From Oscheius tipulae (Eukaryota; Nematoda; Chromadorea; Rhabditida; Rhabditidae): a stretch of DNA of 64,000 nt. Location of the stretch: the NCBI GenBank assembly GCA_037178975.1, contig JASJZH010000006.1, positions 5,704,001 to 5,768,000 on the forward strand, in the 5' to 3' direction. A program made the translations under genes and the position numbers. The notes beneath the pieces were generated by a model. That model ran no database searches. It was not told where the DNA came from and worked only from the letters and a program-made list of their open reading frames with translations. Shown here in pieces: positions 36,301 through 49,520 of the stretch. Numbering within the stretch: position 1 is the stretch's first letter; each line of letters begins with the position of its first letter.

Positions 36301-39300
36301 CGCCCCTCTTGGTTTCTCTTCTCAAAGGAATAAACCCTAATGAACTTCTTTAGCTTTGGGAACACTTCCGGGCTAGAATCAGATCACAAAATACAGTCCT
36401 ACGGTTCATGCAAATTTTGTAAGTTTCGGGCTATTTTTAGCTATGAACGCAGATCATGGCTAAAAGTAGCTAAATAATTAAAAAGGTTGTTTGAAAACAG
36501 ATTGCGACTAAATTTATAACAGTAATTTCCCTACGTTGCATAGATGAAATAGAGACCCGAGAAGTATTTCGAGCGACTACGTACTGCCTTCTTCAGAATT
36601 CAAAATTCCGGTTTGGTTCGAGTTCAAAAGTTCCACTGTTAAGGACTCCTTCGCGATCTCTTTCACAACCATCTAATCTTCAAGGTTTTTCTAGACTTCC
36701 AGCCACTTTTCACCCCACCTGATGCAATTGGGTTCCATTTACCTGGGTGCACGTCTAATTTCCTCACGTCAGTTTATGATTGCTCCGATTCAAAAGCCCC
36801 CTGAAGTGTAGGTGGCAGCAAAGAATCCCTCACTCTCATCCTGTCTTTTCTTTGACCTTTCAGACTAGAGTTGAGTGTTCCGTACGACGACCATCATGAA
36901 CATATCAAATTAGAGACGCATAGAGCATAAAATCACTTCACAGACCACACGAATCACAGATAGTACACCTTGCTTGGAGATGTCGAAAAGTTATGGTGAT
37001 CTCTGACAAGACCATAGGCTGAGGCATCTTCAGCGAATCCCATTGTCTAGTCGTCTCAATGTTGTTCTTTTGGAAGGGGTCAGCGAAACGGTTTACACCG
37101 GAATGTTGATGTAACCTCTTAGGGCTTGCGTAAACGTAGGAATGTGACCAGAAGGAATGTCGCCCCTGAGGCCAATTCGAAGCTTCTCTTCACCACACAC
37201 AACGTGACACAGTGACGTGTGTGATGGTCTACTGCCAGTAATTCGAATTCTGTGTCTCCGTGCGCAAAGACCATTTAACAAACTACCAAGTACGGCTATA
37301 TCAAGACACGATTGATATGTTACAATTTCCGGTAACTTTTTCAACGAGTTGAACTGTGTCACTGAGTGACGTTAACTTTTCTTCCCAATACCGGGTGGTC
37401 ATTGTTTGATCCACTAAAGTTCTGCTGGAACAGAAAATGATGATTTCTAAGCAAGCTCTGCTGAGAACCTACTTACATCTTAGAAAACGTTCAGCAATAT
37501 TCTTATCTCCCTGCATGGGGTGCCATTCTTTGTTTGAGAATAGCTTTTGCGACTGTTTTAAAAAGTCGATAGAAATAATGGACAAACTGACATCCAGTTT
37601 GTACCGAGAACGTGCATTCCTGTCACCAATGTTCGAAGTTGACACAAAAACTCGAAAGAGTGGGAGTATGATGATAGGCATGATAATTTATTGAGATTGT
37701 CGTGGACATTCCAAGCGTGAGTCAGACATTTTCGAAAGAGTCAAAATGAACTGCTTCCTGCGTGGGTCACATTTTTGCAAAAGAGGCTTTAAATGGGTAA
37801 ATTTAGTTAAGATACAACTGTTACATGCTTATCAGAGGGACAGAGTTCGTTATGGCTATATCAGCACTAAGAACTTTATCTAGCACTTTTTCGCAGAAAA
37901 TTTCTATTTACAGCTAGGAGAACAAGGGACAACAGCATGGCCTGCAGAGGTTAGGACAAAGATCGCCCTTTAGTTGTTTTCTGGTCACTTTCCCGTTATC
38001 TTCTGCTTGTAGCCATAACCTCAATAGCCTGAGATATTGCAAGAAATCATTAGTTTTTTTTCTGCTATGCTTCCAGAAACTTCAAGTAGATTGATTAGAA
38101 AGTATCTCATTTACATTTCAACACCCTCTCTTAGCACTATGACGGGATTCGCGTCAAGATGATATAATAAACAAACTTGCACAACCCTTGATCTCGGCTT
38201 GCGTCTCTTGACCCATGACTAAACGAGCCACCTTGGAAAGATCATACGTAATGTTGAAAGCTTCTGTAAACATGTTTCGGCTTTCAGTCTCGATTATCTC
38301 GGGGGCAGAGCTTTTACGCTTAGTCTACGCACCGGGCCAGATTTGATCTGATTTGAAACAAACAAGTCAAGAAGATTTCCTACGTTATACCAGTCAAGCA
38401 TAGTCACAAGGAACTAGACATACTCAGCCGCTTACGCTGATCCGCTTTTCACAAATGGCGCACGTGTTACTATATTCTACTAATCCCCACCCTCGATTTC
38501 ACGACAACAAGATTTGAACAAGGAAATCCAAAGTCTGTGGTAGATCTGTTTCATAGGCGGGGTTTCTATAATCTTCCAATTGCAATCAAAAAAGGTTCAA
38601 ATTATGACATGTCTAATGGATCGCATCCTCTAACGTCAGTGACCTGGAAATGTTTGCTGCTTTCTGCACGTCCTTGGTGGGACGAAAAAACATCATTTGG
38701 TCAGAATGATTTAGCGCTAGAGTACTTACAAGTTTACGCCTCTTTCACTATAAGTACTGGGGTACGGCCGTTCCTGTATGGATTTTAAGTATCTGTCATA
38801 AGTGGCTTGAGTTCTGACTCATGAGATCCAGATCAAAGCTGGATGTGTCTATGAACACAATAATAATTGTTGACTTCCCGATCCAGAAAGCTGCGAACCT
38901 CTCTACCTTGATCTAATGTCGAGTACATTCGTCAGCGTGGAAATTGAATTCCTTGCGTCTGGTTTATTTCGGGGGTCCTGGAGTAACATGCGTAGCTATT
39001 TGTGGAAATCTCTATCGTGTGATGTCTTTGAATAGATGATCGTCGTCCCAAAATAAAGCGCGGTAATCTTCTCATTGTTACTGAAAAGCCACGAAGAGCG
39101 GGGTCTGCAGCTGAAAATATATAATTGTCATTTCAGCGAAAAATGTCACTGCTATATATTATTCAAATTTTCAGCTCAACCCGATTGCTTTCAAAGGTCA
39201 CCCTTTGATCTGAGCCTATTTCCGACATGTTTTGCCGCCCAGCACTCCAGGTGGACCGGAAGAGCCTTACGTGAAAGTACGTGGTGTTTTGCACAATGTT

Positions 39301-41492
39301 TCATGATCTTTGCGAAGAATATTCCAAGCACGCAAACTCTAGCTCCAACATCTATTTTAGGGAGAGGTCGAATCAACATTTTGTGGAATAACAGGTGGAG
39401 TCTAGTCTATGTTCTGATCTTTCTGAAAATTTCCATACGAAAAAACGTTAATGAAATTTAGTCAATAGCAAAGAACCTTTGAAAGAAATTTTTGACCGCC
39501 ATTTCTGACTCATGCTTTGACTATTCGAGAATTCTCACATGATAAAACGATGATTGTTTAAGGGTGGGCGGTTTGTGCAATGTTACCACGCTCTCTATTT
39601 TACTACGCAGTTCTGATAGATGACCGCCACACCAAACACACCCACTACGTGGTTTGAATAGCCACTTAGCTCTAAGATCAAATACCAACAGATGCCCGAA
39701 GCTATAAAAGATCTCCATCAATTCTAGCTGACAATGAAAATTGCTCGGGAGAAAATCTGATGTCATGGCGGTCTCGCACGACATTTAAAAAAGACTAGTG
39801 GTATGAAATATGGCTGTCAATTGTGAAAATGAAAGCAAGAGGTGGACCCCCTCTGCTCAAAAGACTCAGAAAAGGTTGAAGAAAGAATATCATTCCACAC
39901 TTTAAAAGGTGTACCATGTTAAGGAAAGTCCTGAGATCTTATTTTCGTAGAACCTGACACCTACTGTTACAATATGTTTAAGCACAGAGTGCGACCACTT
40001 CATTGAAAGTTGTTGAAAGACTATGACGAGAACATTCTATACGTTGTTCCTCATCGCTCCAAAGAATTCTATTTCATTAACCTCCGACCACTGACAATGT
40101 TCATAAATGATGTCAATGTAAAATAGCACTTAACCAACAAAATGTTTGCAGGTTTCCATAACAGACGATAAGTAAACACTTAAGCATTTATACTAATTTA
40201 AAACAGAACTACAGTAGATCTAAAGATTTTGTGACTTCCAGACTGAACATGATTTTTGTGCTTTCCATATCTAAGGATAGGTGAAGTTAGCAATGGCTTT
40301 ACAATATTAGTGACATTCCAAACACAAACTCTTTTCTTGTGTAAAGTTTTTTTTTCAATTACGGTACAGCATGAGCTCGAGAACGGAAACGGAAAGGTGG
40401 TCATGTGGTGACGCCAAGAGTCAGGACGGAACTGTCTGAGCGGAACTTTTTATTTGTCTTTGAGCACAATCAGTATCGCAAAGTCCGTTAGTCTTTCGAA
40501 TGGTGGAATGTCGGTCTAGATAACAAAGCAGCATGTTCCGTCCTGGGCAGGTCGAAGAACAAATTACAAATTTCTTTGGGCACACATGGACAGAATGTGA
40601 TTAGCTGTGCGATCGAACGATAAGACAAATAATCAGGGTACGAAAGTGATGCTGGCATTGAAATTTATCTTTTTGTACGTTGTGATAACTCCGGGTGCTT
40701 TTCCGTTTACAACTCGAACGATAAACTGCGATTGCGTCAAAGGATCTTTTGAAACGACAATCCACTTATAATAATGAGTTCGAGGGGAAACATTTTTGCA
40801 GACTCTTCCTTGTTTTGTGACGTCCTCTTTTTTTCTCAAAAGCTTTCGAACTTGGACTATTGAGTTCGATTCGGTGTACATTCAGCACAATTTTCACAAT
40901 TGACGGTCATTCGTCTCAAACAAAATACACGCAAATGTCAACCGTACATAACTTGTCAAAAGAATTTTTGCATCACACTTCTATGGAGAAGTCTCAAATA
41001 CTGATGCTGCCGAATCGTAAATAATTTTCATGCTGATGGATAATTAATCGGGGCCAGCTCAAGATCTGAACCATATTCTAATTTTATTGGTCGGAGAGTG
41101 CGAGAACGCTGTTGCGTCAATGTTCTTGAGAAGATGGTCTCTGAAAGATCATTTCGAACAATCTGAGATTACTTAAACCGGCATTCACATCAGTGAGTGT
41201 TGCTCTAATTGAAGCATCAAAGGGATATCCCTGGTGGCTACCATCAAAGACCAATATTCTTTGTATCCTACACGATAGAGATCTCATAGAAATCCCGTCG
41301 TAATCAAAGGTTCAACTCAGATTTGGGTGGTGTTTACCAGTTACGGAAACCGATTAAAGTTCTGATCCAGCTAAGATGGTATGAGTAGACAAAGTAAATC
41401 TGTCATAGCTCAAAAATAATTCCTTTTTGTTTTGAATTAGGTAGAAATGCGGATTGAATGAAAATTGAGACATTTATTAAGATTCCTTCCTT
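36301..41492. other. Long intergenic stretch, no confident gene
   Basis: About 5.2 kb. Most frames are short and show no domain. One minus-strand frame at 40633-40881 (82 codons) has a protein-like composition and is listed separately with low confidence. Confidence 0.45.
40633..40881 (-). CDS. Possible small gene or exon (low confidence)
   Basis: An 82-codon frame begins MYTESNSIVQVRKLLRKKE and ends NFNASITFVP. Its residue mix (alternating polar/hydrophobic, VVNGKAPGVITTYKK) looks more like a beta-rich domain than random translation. There is no signal peptide, no recognisable family and no clear splice partner. It could be one exon of a larger gene, a remnant, or chance. Confidence 0.22.
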   Translation of the reverse strand: MYTESNSIVQVRKLLRKKEDVTKQGRVCKNVSPRTHYYKWIVVSKDPLTQSQFIVRVVNGKAPGVITTYKKINFNASITFVP

Positions 41493-43929
41493 TCAATTTT
41501 CGCCAAAAGGAGTTCTATTATTAGGTCCGTTCGCTGTTACTGGACGACAGACTCCTCGTCTTCTGAAGACAATGCAACGGAAGCTGTTGTTTTTGCAGAC
41601 CACACCGTCACATGGATTGGATTGTCTGGTAGTTGTCGCAGAAGAAGGAGAAGTATCTGTGGTTGTCTCCATACTAAGCTGCTCTGATCTATCTGTTGTA
41701 GTTACAGTAAAACGTTGGATGAAACGGGTTGTGGATAGTTTTGTAGTGGTAGTGGTATGTTTAGCAGAAGAAGGCGGAGTTCTGCTCGTAGCAGTGCTTG
41801 TCAAACCAGTTTCTGGGTTTGTAGTGCTTTGAATGGGTCTTGTTGTAGACATTTTTGTGGTTGAAGTTTGTTGAGATCTGCTAGTTCCTGTCGTTTTCTT
41901 GACATGTCTTGTTGAAGATGTTACTTCGGTAGACTCTTCGCTATCACGGCTGTCAACGTTACATTGACGACGGCGGCCTGAACATTGTTATACTGAAGTA
42001 TGTTATATACTTACGAGGACACTCACTTGCTGCAACACATTTTCCACTCTTCTCATTTCGGAAGAATCCTTGCTCACAGACGCAGGCAGGAGGTCCACAA
42101 GCTTGGAAGCAAGCTTTCGGCGGAATAGGCAACTGAACATTTGTGTTTAAAGTTTTGAGTATAACTCACTCCTCTTCTTATACGGCAGCAGCTGTGTTCG
42201 CAGAAGTCGTACCGTTCGTTTTCTCCACATTCTGAAAATTATCTTTGAAAAATGTTGAAACTAAACTAACGAATGTTATGGGGAACACATCTTGCTCTGC
42301 CAGCCTCGTCTCTTTCACAGACCTCATCCCATGAACACTGACGGCGACAAGATCTAGGGCTAGCACGAGAAGTGGTCTCTGTAGAAGTTGAACTGTGTGG
42401 TGCGGCGGAACGGGTAATCGGAGTAGAAGAAGTGATTTGAATGAAGCGGCTAGAAGTAGAGGCACTGCTTTCAGTGCGACTAGTACGGGCAGAGATAGCA
42501 CTCCTTTGTGTTGTTAAATATTGAGACGTATGCCGTGTTGTAGAACTGCTAAGAGCGACCGTAGAAGGACGAGGACTAGAATGCGTGAAAGCAGATCTTG
42601 TAGTCGGCGAGTTTTCAGTGCTGGAATGGTTGGAGTGCCCAGTAGTTGACGCAGAGCGTGTAGTTGAGCTTCCTTGAGTAGTGCTAGATTGAGCGGTACG
42701 AGAAGTACTGAATGAATGAGTTATTGGAGAAACGTTGGTGGAACGCTGGGTGGATGGGATAGAACTGCTAGTATGAGCTGTAGGTCTTTGAGTTGTTGAA
42801 GAGACGCGAGTTAAACTGCCATTGGGAGAAGAATGGCGAGTAGCGGAACTCGGTCTTGTTGTAGAAGGAAGACGAGAAGGACTAGTCGCGGTGTGAGTGC
42901 TAGTTCTCTCAGTAGTACTAGATTGGGTCAATTGGTGAGAGCTCAATGTTTGAAATGTCGACCCAGCGCTGAAACCTGTAGATGGCGAAACTGTCGTAGG
43001 TCGTGCTGTTCTGGGAGTAATGCTGCTCTGATATTGCAACGTAGAACGAGATGTCTGTGTGGAATTGCCAGAAGAGCTTGTTGGGGTAATTGAGGTGCGC
43101 TGAGTAGATCCAGGAGTAGATGGCAAGGTGCTCTTGGTACCTCTTTGAATGGTAGATTGCTGGGATGTTGAGTACGATGTGGAGCTTGCACTCTCAATGG
43201 TGGAAGATGAATGGGGAGTGGTATGTGTAGTGGTCCTTTGATTTGTAGACTCAGTTGAATGTCTAGTGCGAGTAATTGGTGATCCATTAGTCGAATGAGA
43301 GGTGCTAGTACGAGATGTCGGTTTTTCAGTTATTAAAGATGAAGCAAAGGGAAAAGCAGCATGACCAGATGTACTTTGAGATGACAGGCTGGCTGTAGTT
43401 GAAAAAACAGCTGAAGCTGTTGTTTTTGTGGCATTTCTACTAGATCTTTGAGGTGTACTTAATTGACTCGAAGAGCTCCTTGTGGTGGTAGATGTGGGTT
43501 GGGTAGACATACGAGTAGACAAAGGAACTGTACTAGAACTTGAAGCAATTTTTTGGGTCGTAGAGTGTTGGGTTGTTGGGTAAGCTGTGGAACTCGCAAC
43601 CTTGACAATGGAAGAGGAATGAGATAAGGTACCCTCATTTGAATGTTCAGTGCTTAACGCTTCGAGAAGGTCTAGAGAAGACAATTTTTTGATAAACGTA
43701 AGCCCTACCAGTAGTCGAGAAGGAAGAAGCTAGATCAACACTGTGAATGCAAGTCTGGGTACCGTTGGACAGAACAACACATTCCGTTTCATGAGAGCAA
43801 GGCATATTGCATCCTTGGCGAGTGTCTTGAGCCAAAGAATCTGGAAAATTCGACAATGAATGCCATGAGAAAATATTTACGGCCGAAGAAGTATGCTGTA
43901 AAAGCAGCTAGTAGAAGGAAGCGGCTCAT
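41493..43929 (-). CDS. Secreted mucin-like protein with a trypsin-inhibitor-like (TIL) domain
   Basis: The start ATG (43927-43929) encodes a signal peptide (MSRFLLLAAFTAYFFG). The second exon holds a small Cys motif (GCNMPCSHETECVVL). A long exon (about 42275-43675) is almost entirely Ser/Thr/Arg repeats (STTQRS- and TSRST-like), a typical O-glycosylated mucin stretch, and closes with CRRQCSWDEVCERDEAGRARC. Two exons then encode a TIL domain (CGENERYDFCEHSCC, then ACFQACGPPACVCEQGFF and GKCVAASEC, about 42020-42230). A last exon adds a second Thr/Ser tract and a terminal Cys motif (PCDGVVCKNNSFRC), ending at 41493. TIL domains usually inhibit serine proteases. Between the two mucin arms this could be a cuticle-, gut- or gland-secreted protease inhibitor (inference). 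A TATATAA box lies about 40 bp upstream of the ATG. Confidence 0.75.
42350..43675 (-). repeat. Ser/Thr-rich mucin tract
   Basis: About 440 codons of degenerate Ser/Thr-rich repeats with regularly spaced Arg and Pro, inside the TIL-domain gene. Repeat units are not identical, so it is an old array rather than a fresh tandem expansion. Confidence 0.75.
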
Positions 43930-45668
43930 CGTTATATTTTTTCCGGACCTCTAATGCGATTATATACAGAAGTGGACGGCTCAATAATCATAGTAATAAC
44001 AAACTACATGATTTTGTTTTCCCGGCTTCAGCCATTGTTTCTTTTACCAAAGCTGACGCAAAAAGTGTAGACCAAACTGTTCCATAAAACACGGGACGCT
44101 GGGGAGGCGTATTTGCTTAAGCTCTCTGATCGAGCATGATCTCATTACTAGTTGAAAAGACAAGCACTTTGTAAATATTATCCTGCAGCATTGAAACAGG
44201 GAGATGTCAAGTTTTATGGAACTCGTAATTAGAACTGGTATGCGGACATCTTTATTATATTTCAGTGTTACCATCGCGGTATCTGGAAACCTGCGGTGTA
44301 TGTATTAAACCCCGAAAAGCTGTTTCCCCTTTCAAAAAACCGAATTTCTGTTGGCTGGAGTGCTTTTCACGTTCGTCAAAAAGAACTGTTTAGGTGGAAC
44401 GAAGACGCCGTTTGTCGTTCATGCTAATTAGAATCCAAGGCGAAGAGGCAATGTTGCAAAAGTGTATAAGATGACTTTTTGTTTGGTAGAGACTTTCCTG
44501 ATGCTCTGTATTTGATCCATTTCATGCTATCAAAACTCGACTCTTACTCTGTCTATCTGAACTCGTATTTAGAGCCGGCTGTCCCTCCTTTTGATTTAAT
44601 AACAAGACCACTGTTCTAAGCGCAGTGATCAGCAGGTTCAAAAGATTCGAGCGCGGAATGTGCACAGAGAACAAGCCTGAAAACTGATTGCTACCTTGAT
44701 AGGGCTGAACGCTCACCGAAAGCAATGATCGCACTCCTTTCCCAAAAGGACCTATTTATATCTCAAAGATTGCCGGGATATTACAATGACGTCAGATCTC
44801 CGATCGCTTCCTGGGCGCTCATCCAGACACTGGCTGTTGTTTGTTGGGTCCTGGTGCAAAGTATCACGACCAATACCGCTGTACTTTGTGCCGTCCACGT
44901 TGACCGAACAGCTGTCCGACCGACTACCATTAATCTTATCTTGAAGCAGCGTGGTCCTCGTGGTAACTTTGGGAGGAACATCTGAAACTAGTCTTGTAAA
45001 CAATGTAAACAAAATGCTTAGAAAACGACCGTTATCAATCAATGCCACGCACCGATACATGTTGTTTTCCAAAAGTGGTCTCAGCCAGTTCCTGTGTCAC
45101 AAGAAGGCTGTTTGTCTCAAAATAATCGACTGAAAGAGACAACAAACAAACACTCGACGAACAAAATTGGTTCAGAAAGCATCGTTTTACTTCGACAGTT
45201 TCCATCGGTACACGCGTCAAACTTTACAATAGTCTTCCGAAACTTTAAAAAGCACAATCGGTCTTATGTCATTTTTTGTCCAATAAGAATCCCGAATCTT
45301 GTATAGGCACTCATTTGAATAATCCAAGCCTCCAAAATACTAACTAACACTAATACTTTCACTTTATTTCCGCGTTAACAGGTTTGGGAACGACAGTCGT
45401 TGGGGTTGAATTGAAAGTTAATTTCGAAAAAGACTAAAGCAAGAAATTAGTTTTTTTTTTTAGGTGTCACGACAGTTGACAGCCAAATGACAGACTGGTC
45501 ATTCGGAGCACAGAGCGCTCAAAGAGCGTGGTTTATTGTGTTGTCTCCGCCTGAGCGCATAGAACGAAACTCTGCGTCTCCAAAGATTCCAGACTATTTC
45601 TTGAGAAGACCCCGCCCCTGTTGACCGTATAAAAGCGACTAAGGGCTTTCCCAGCTCTCGACACCAAC
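43930..45668. other. Intergenic between mucin-like gene and icl-1
   Basis: Two divergent promoters must lie here. A minus-strand frame at 44752-45072 and a plus-strand frame at 44725-44985 overlap each other; neither has a recognisable domain. A minus-strand ATATAAATAG near 44755 could be a further TATA box, but no gene is supported. Confidence 0.4.
45610..45636 (+). promoter_or_regulatory. icl-1 core promoter: GC box and TATA box
   Basis: CCCCGCCCC (45610-45618) is followed after 9 bp by TATAAAAG (45628-45635), about 35 bp before the ATG. This is the same GC-box-then-TATA arrangement as in orphan copy B. Confidence 0.6.
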
Positions 45669-48600
45669 ATGTCACAAGCTGCTAAGAACTGGTACCAGGT
45701 AATTATTGCTCTTTTTCTCAGCACTTGTACTTCTCCAACGTGTTCCAGCAAACATTTTTCAGGTCGTAAAGAGCGCTCCAAAGGGACGCTTCAAGGGAAT
45801 TAAAAGAGACTATGAGGTAAGAAAATATGCTTGCTTTTATGAACAATGCTGTTCAGGTAGAAGACGTCCTGAAGTTGAAGGGATCCATTGACATCGAGCA
45901 CACTCTTGCTACACGAGGAGCCAATAAAGTGAGTTTTTGTTTTGAACCTTCCATATTTTCATTTTCAGTTATGGCAGCTCCTTCATACTGAGCCATTTGT
46001 TCCCGCCTTAGGAGCTCAGACTGGAAATCAAGCTGTACAAATGGTCAGAGCGGGACTCAAGGCTATTTATCTATCTGGTATTGTTTGACTTGTACAATAG
46101 AAACAAAAACTTGTAGGATGGCAAGTTGCTGCTGACAACAACACTGCTGGAGACATGTACCCTGATCAGTCGCTGTACCCAGCCAACTCTGGACCCGAAC
46201 TTTGCAGAAAGATCAACAGGAGTTTGAGAAGAGCTGATCAGGTAGCTTTTCGTTTTGTTTTCACTATTTTGTCGCATTTCAGATAGACGCTGTTGAGGCT
46301 GAGGACTATCTGGCCAAGAGAGATTGGTATGCCCCGATCGTGGCCGATGCCGAAGCTGGTTTTGGAGGAGCTTTGAACTGCTTCGAATTGATGAAGGTCG
46401 GTCGTTTGTGTCTGTTGTTGTTGTCTTCGTTTGCGCCTGCCAAATATTTTCCCGTTATCAGTTTGTTGATCGGCTTCGGTCATTCAAACGAGCGAGACGA
46501 ACTTTGTACTTCTTCTTGGCTCACTATACGGATCCAAAGTGTTGCTTTTCAGGCATATATTGAGGCCGGCGCCGCTGGTGTACACTACGAAGATCAGTTG
46601 GGCTCCGAGAAAAAATGTGGACACATGGGAGGAAAGGTAAACAACTTTAATGATCAGATCAATGTTGTCTTACGCTAGGTGTTGATCCCAACAGCACAAC
46701 ACATCCGTCATTTGAATGCTGCCCGTCTCGCTGCCGATGTCTGTGGCGTTCCGACCATCATCGTTGCTAGAACCGATGCTGAAAGTAGTCGTCTCCTGAC
46801 CAGGTGATCCCTCCTCCGAGCACTGAGCTGACCTCTGACTCTTTAGTGATGTTGATGAGCGTGACCATCCTTTCATTGACCGCGATGCTGGAAGAACAAT
46901 CGAAGGGTTCCATCGGCTGAAAGACTCTACAGCTATCCAGTACTGTATCGAGAGAGCGATCAACTATGCTCCTTACACCGACCTAATCTGGATGGAAACC
47001 TCTCATCCGACCATTGCCGATGCTAAGGAGTTTGCCGAGGGGGTGAGAAAGGTCTACCCGGATAAGCTGTTCGCGTACAACTGCTCTCCTTCTTTCAACT
47101 GGAAGAAACATCTCAGCCCTGCGCAGATGGAAAAATTCCAGAAGGAGCTCGGAGCTATGGGCTTCAAGTATCAGTTTATTACACTCGCTGGATACCATGC
47201 TAACTCCTTCTCTATCTTCGACCTTGCCAGAGGATACAAAGAGAGAGGAATGGCTGCCTACTCTGAACTGCAACAAGCCGAATTTGCCGCCGAGCAGCAC
47301 GGTTATTCCGCCGTCAAGCATCAACGTGAAGTCGGAACTGGATACTTCGATCACGTTGGAAATGCTGTCACTGGAGGAAAATCATCGACTGCCGCTCTCA
47401 CCGGTAGTACATGCGTCCGATTTAGTTTATAGTTATGTTACAGGATCGACAGAAGAAGCTCAATTCCACACAGCCACTGCTTCCAGCGAAGACGAGGAAA
47501 TTGTTCAACTGACTGCTGCTTCAGTATCCGGAGATGAAAAGATTCTTACTCCTGATGCTCTCCGATTCATCCGAGATCTCCACAAAAATTTTGACCCTCG
47601 CCGCCAAAAGCTACTAAAGCGTCGCCGTGAGGTCCAGGAAGGTAAACATTATCACTAAACTGTACAAATAAACAACTCTCAGACATTGATAACGGAACCT
47701 GGTTCCCCGACTTCGACCCTGCCACCAAGGACATCAGGGAAGACAAGGGCTGGAAATGTGCTACCATTCCAGAGGACTTGCAAGACAGACGAGTTGAGAT
47801 TACTGGACCGACCGAGAGAAAGATGATCATCAATGCCCTGAACTCCGGAGCCAAGGTCTTCATGGCTGACTTTGAAGACTCTAACTCTCCTACCTGGCGC
47901 AACCAGCTTGAAGGACAAATCAACTTGTACGATGCTGTCCGTAATAACATTTCCTACACTCACCCTGCTACCAAGAAAGAGTACACCCTGAACAAGGATC
48001 ACTCTGTCCTGAAGGTTCGTCCTCGTGGATGGCATCTTCCTGAGAAGCACGTCCTTGTCAACAACCAACCAATCTCTGGATCCCTCTTTGACTTTGGTCT
48101 TTTCATCTTCCACAATGGGAAGGAGATGGTCAAGAACGGAACTGGACCCTACTTCTATCTTCCCAAACTTCAATCTGCCGAGGAAGCCAAGCTCTGGGCC
48201 GATGTTTTTGCCTACTCTGAGGAGCAGCTTGGACTGTCCAAAGGGACCATAAAGTGTACTGTCCTCATCGAGCATCTTCTCGCCAGTTTCCAGGTTATTT
48301 CGAAATCCTTTTGAAATCAAAACGTTATTCAGATGCACGAGATCATGTACGCCCTGAAGGACTACATTGTCGGTCTGAACTGTGGACGTTGGGACTACAT
48401 CTTCTCTTACATCAAAGTCTTCCAGAACCACAGAAAGTTCCTCCTTCCTGACAGATTCCAGATCGGTAAGATATTCAGTCTGCACTGAAACACAAATACG
48501 TTCCCAGGAATGACCTCTCCCTTCATGCGTGCCTATTCTCTCGAAGCCATCAAGTCCTGCCATCTTCGTGGAATCCACGCCATGGGTGGAATGGCTGCAC

Positions 48601-49285
48601 AGATTCCCATCAAGCACGACGATGTAAGTTTTAAGCAGCTACGAAAATAAACTAGTGTCTTAGACCGCCAACGCCAAAGCTCTGGCTCTGGTAAGACAGG
48701 ACAAGGAGCGTGAAGCTACTGACGGACACGACGGAACCTGGGTCGCTCATCCTGGACTTGTTCCCATTGCTGGCGATGTCTTCAACAGCATCATGACGCA
48801 GAAAAACCAAATTGGAAAGCATCTGTCCAACATCAACACCTCCAACAGGGAACTGACTGCTATCCCTGAAGGAACAAGAACAGAAGCTGGATTCCGTCAC
48901 AACATCAACGTCACTCTTGGATACCTTGACTCTTGGCTTCGTGGTGTTGGATGCGTCCCCCTTTACAACCTGATGGAAGACGCTGCTACCGCCGAAATTT
49001 CCCGTGCTCAGCTCTGGCAATGGCTAAGACATGACGCCAAACTCGAAGGTAGTAATATAGTGTGGTTAATTTATCGAGAAACTTTCAGATGGCCGCACCA
49101 TTGATGCCAACCTGGTCAAGCAGACCATAGCCGCCGAAACTGAAAGAAGGTTGATTCGCGCCGGCTCTGTAGTCAGCAGACTGCCAGAAGCCGCCGAACT
49201 CCTCGAAAAGCTCGCTACTGAGGAGAAGATGAGCGAGTTCTTGACCCTTGGAGCCTACGATAAGCTTGTTTCTGAAGGACACTAA
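45669..49285 (+). CDS. icl-1: Bifunctional isocitrate lyase / malate synthase
   Basis: Glyoxylate-cycle enzyme that lets the worm make carbohydrate from stored fat: isocitrate is split to succinate and glyoxylate, then glyoxylate plus acetyl-CoA gives malate. The N-terminal isocitrate lyase half (45669 to about 47650) shows [11 protein letters not shown], the Mg-binding region [10 protein letters not shown] and the catalytic [10 protein letters not shown] (46609-46638, Cys as general acid). The C-terminal malate synthase half (about 47680-49285) shows [43 protein letters not shown] and a C-terminal helical end. The protein ends KLVSEGH, so it has no SKL-type peroxisomal signal. The lyase-synthase order and fusion are those of nematodes. 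About a dozen short introns are present; the one at about 46397-46552 is longer. An AATAAAG signal lies near 49365. Confidence 0.95.
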
Positions 49286-49520
49286 ATCATAAGTCATACT
49301 GCCCACAGATCTGTCATGATTCCAAACACGAGTTTCCTTTCCGTATTTGTAAATATCACTTTGTAATAAAGGTTTTTGTTTGTAGTAGCAGTGGCTTATG
49401 GTTTGGGCGGGTTACACGGATAATCAAATTAAGAAATCTGTCGAGTTAACAAGTTTGTGAACTACTTACTTATATCCATTTCAAGGCTGGCCACTTCGTC
49501 ACTTGGCAGTCTCTTTCATC

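Noticed and set aside
44725-45072. Overlapping open frames on both strands with a nearby TATA-like sequence
   Set aside because: Neither frame has a recognisable domain or a supported exon partner, and only one at most could be real.
47679-48617. A 312-codon minus-strand frame opposite icl-1
   Set aside because: It mirrors the highly codon-biased malate synthase exon and has no homology of its own.
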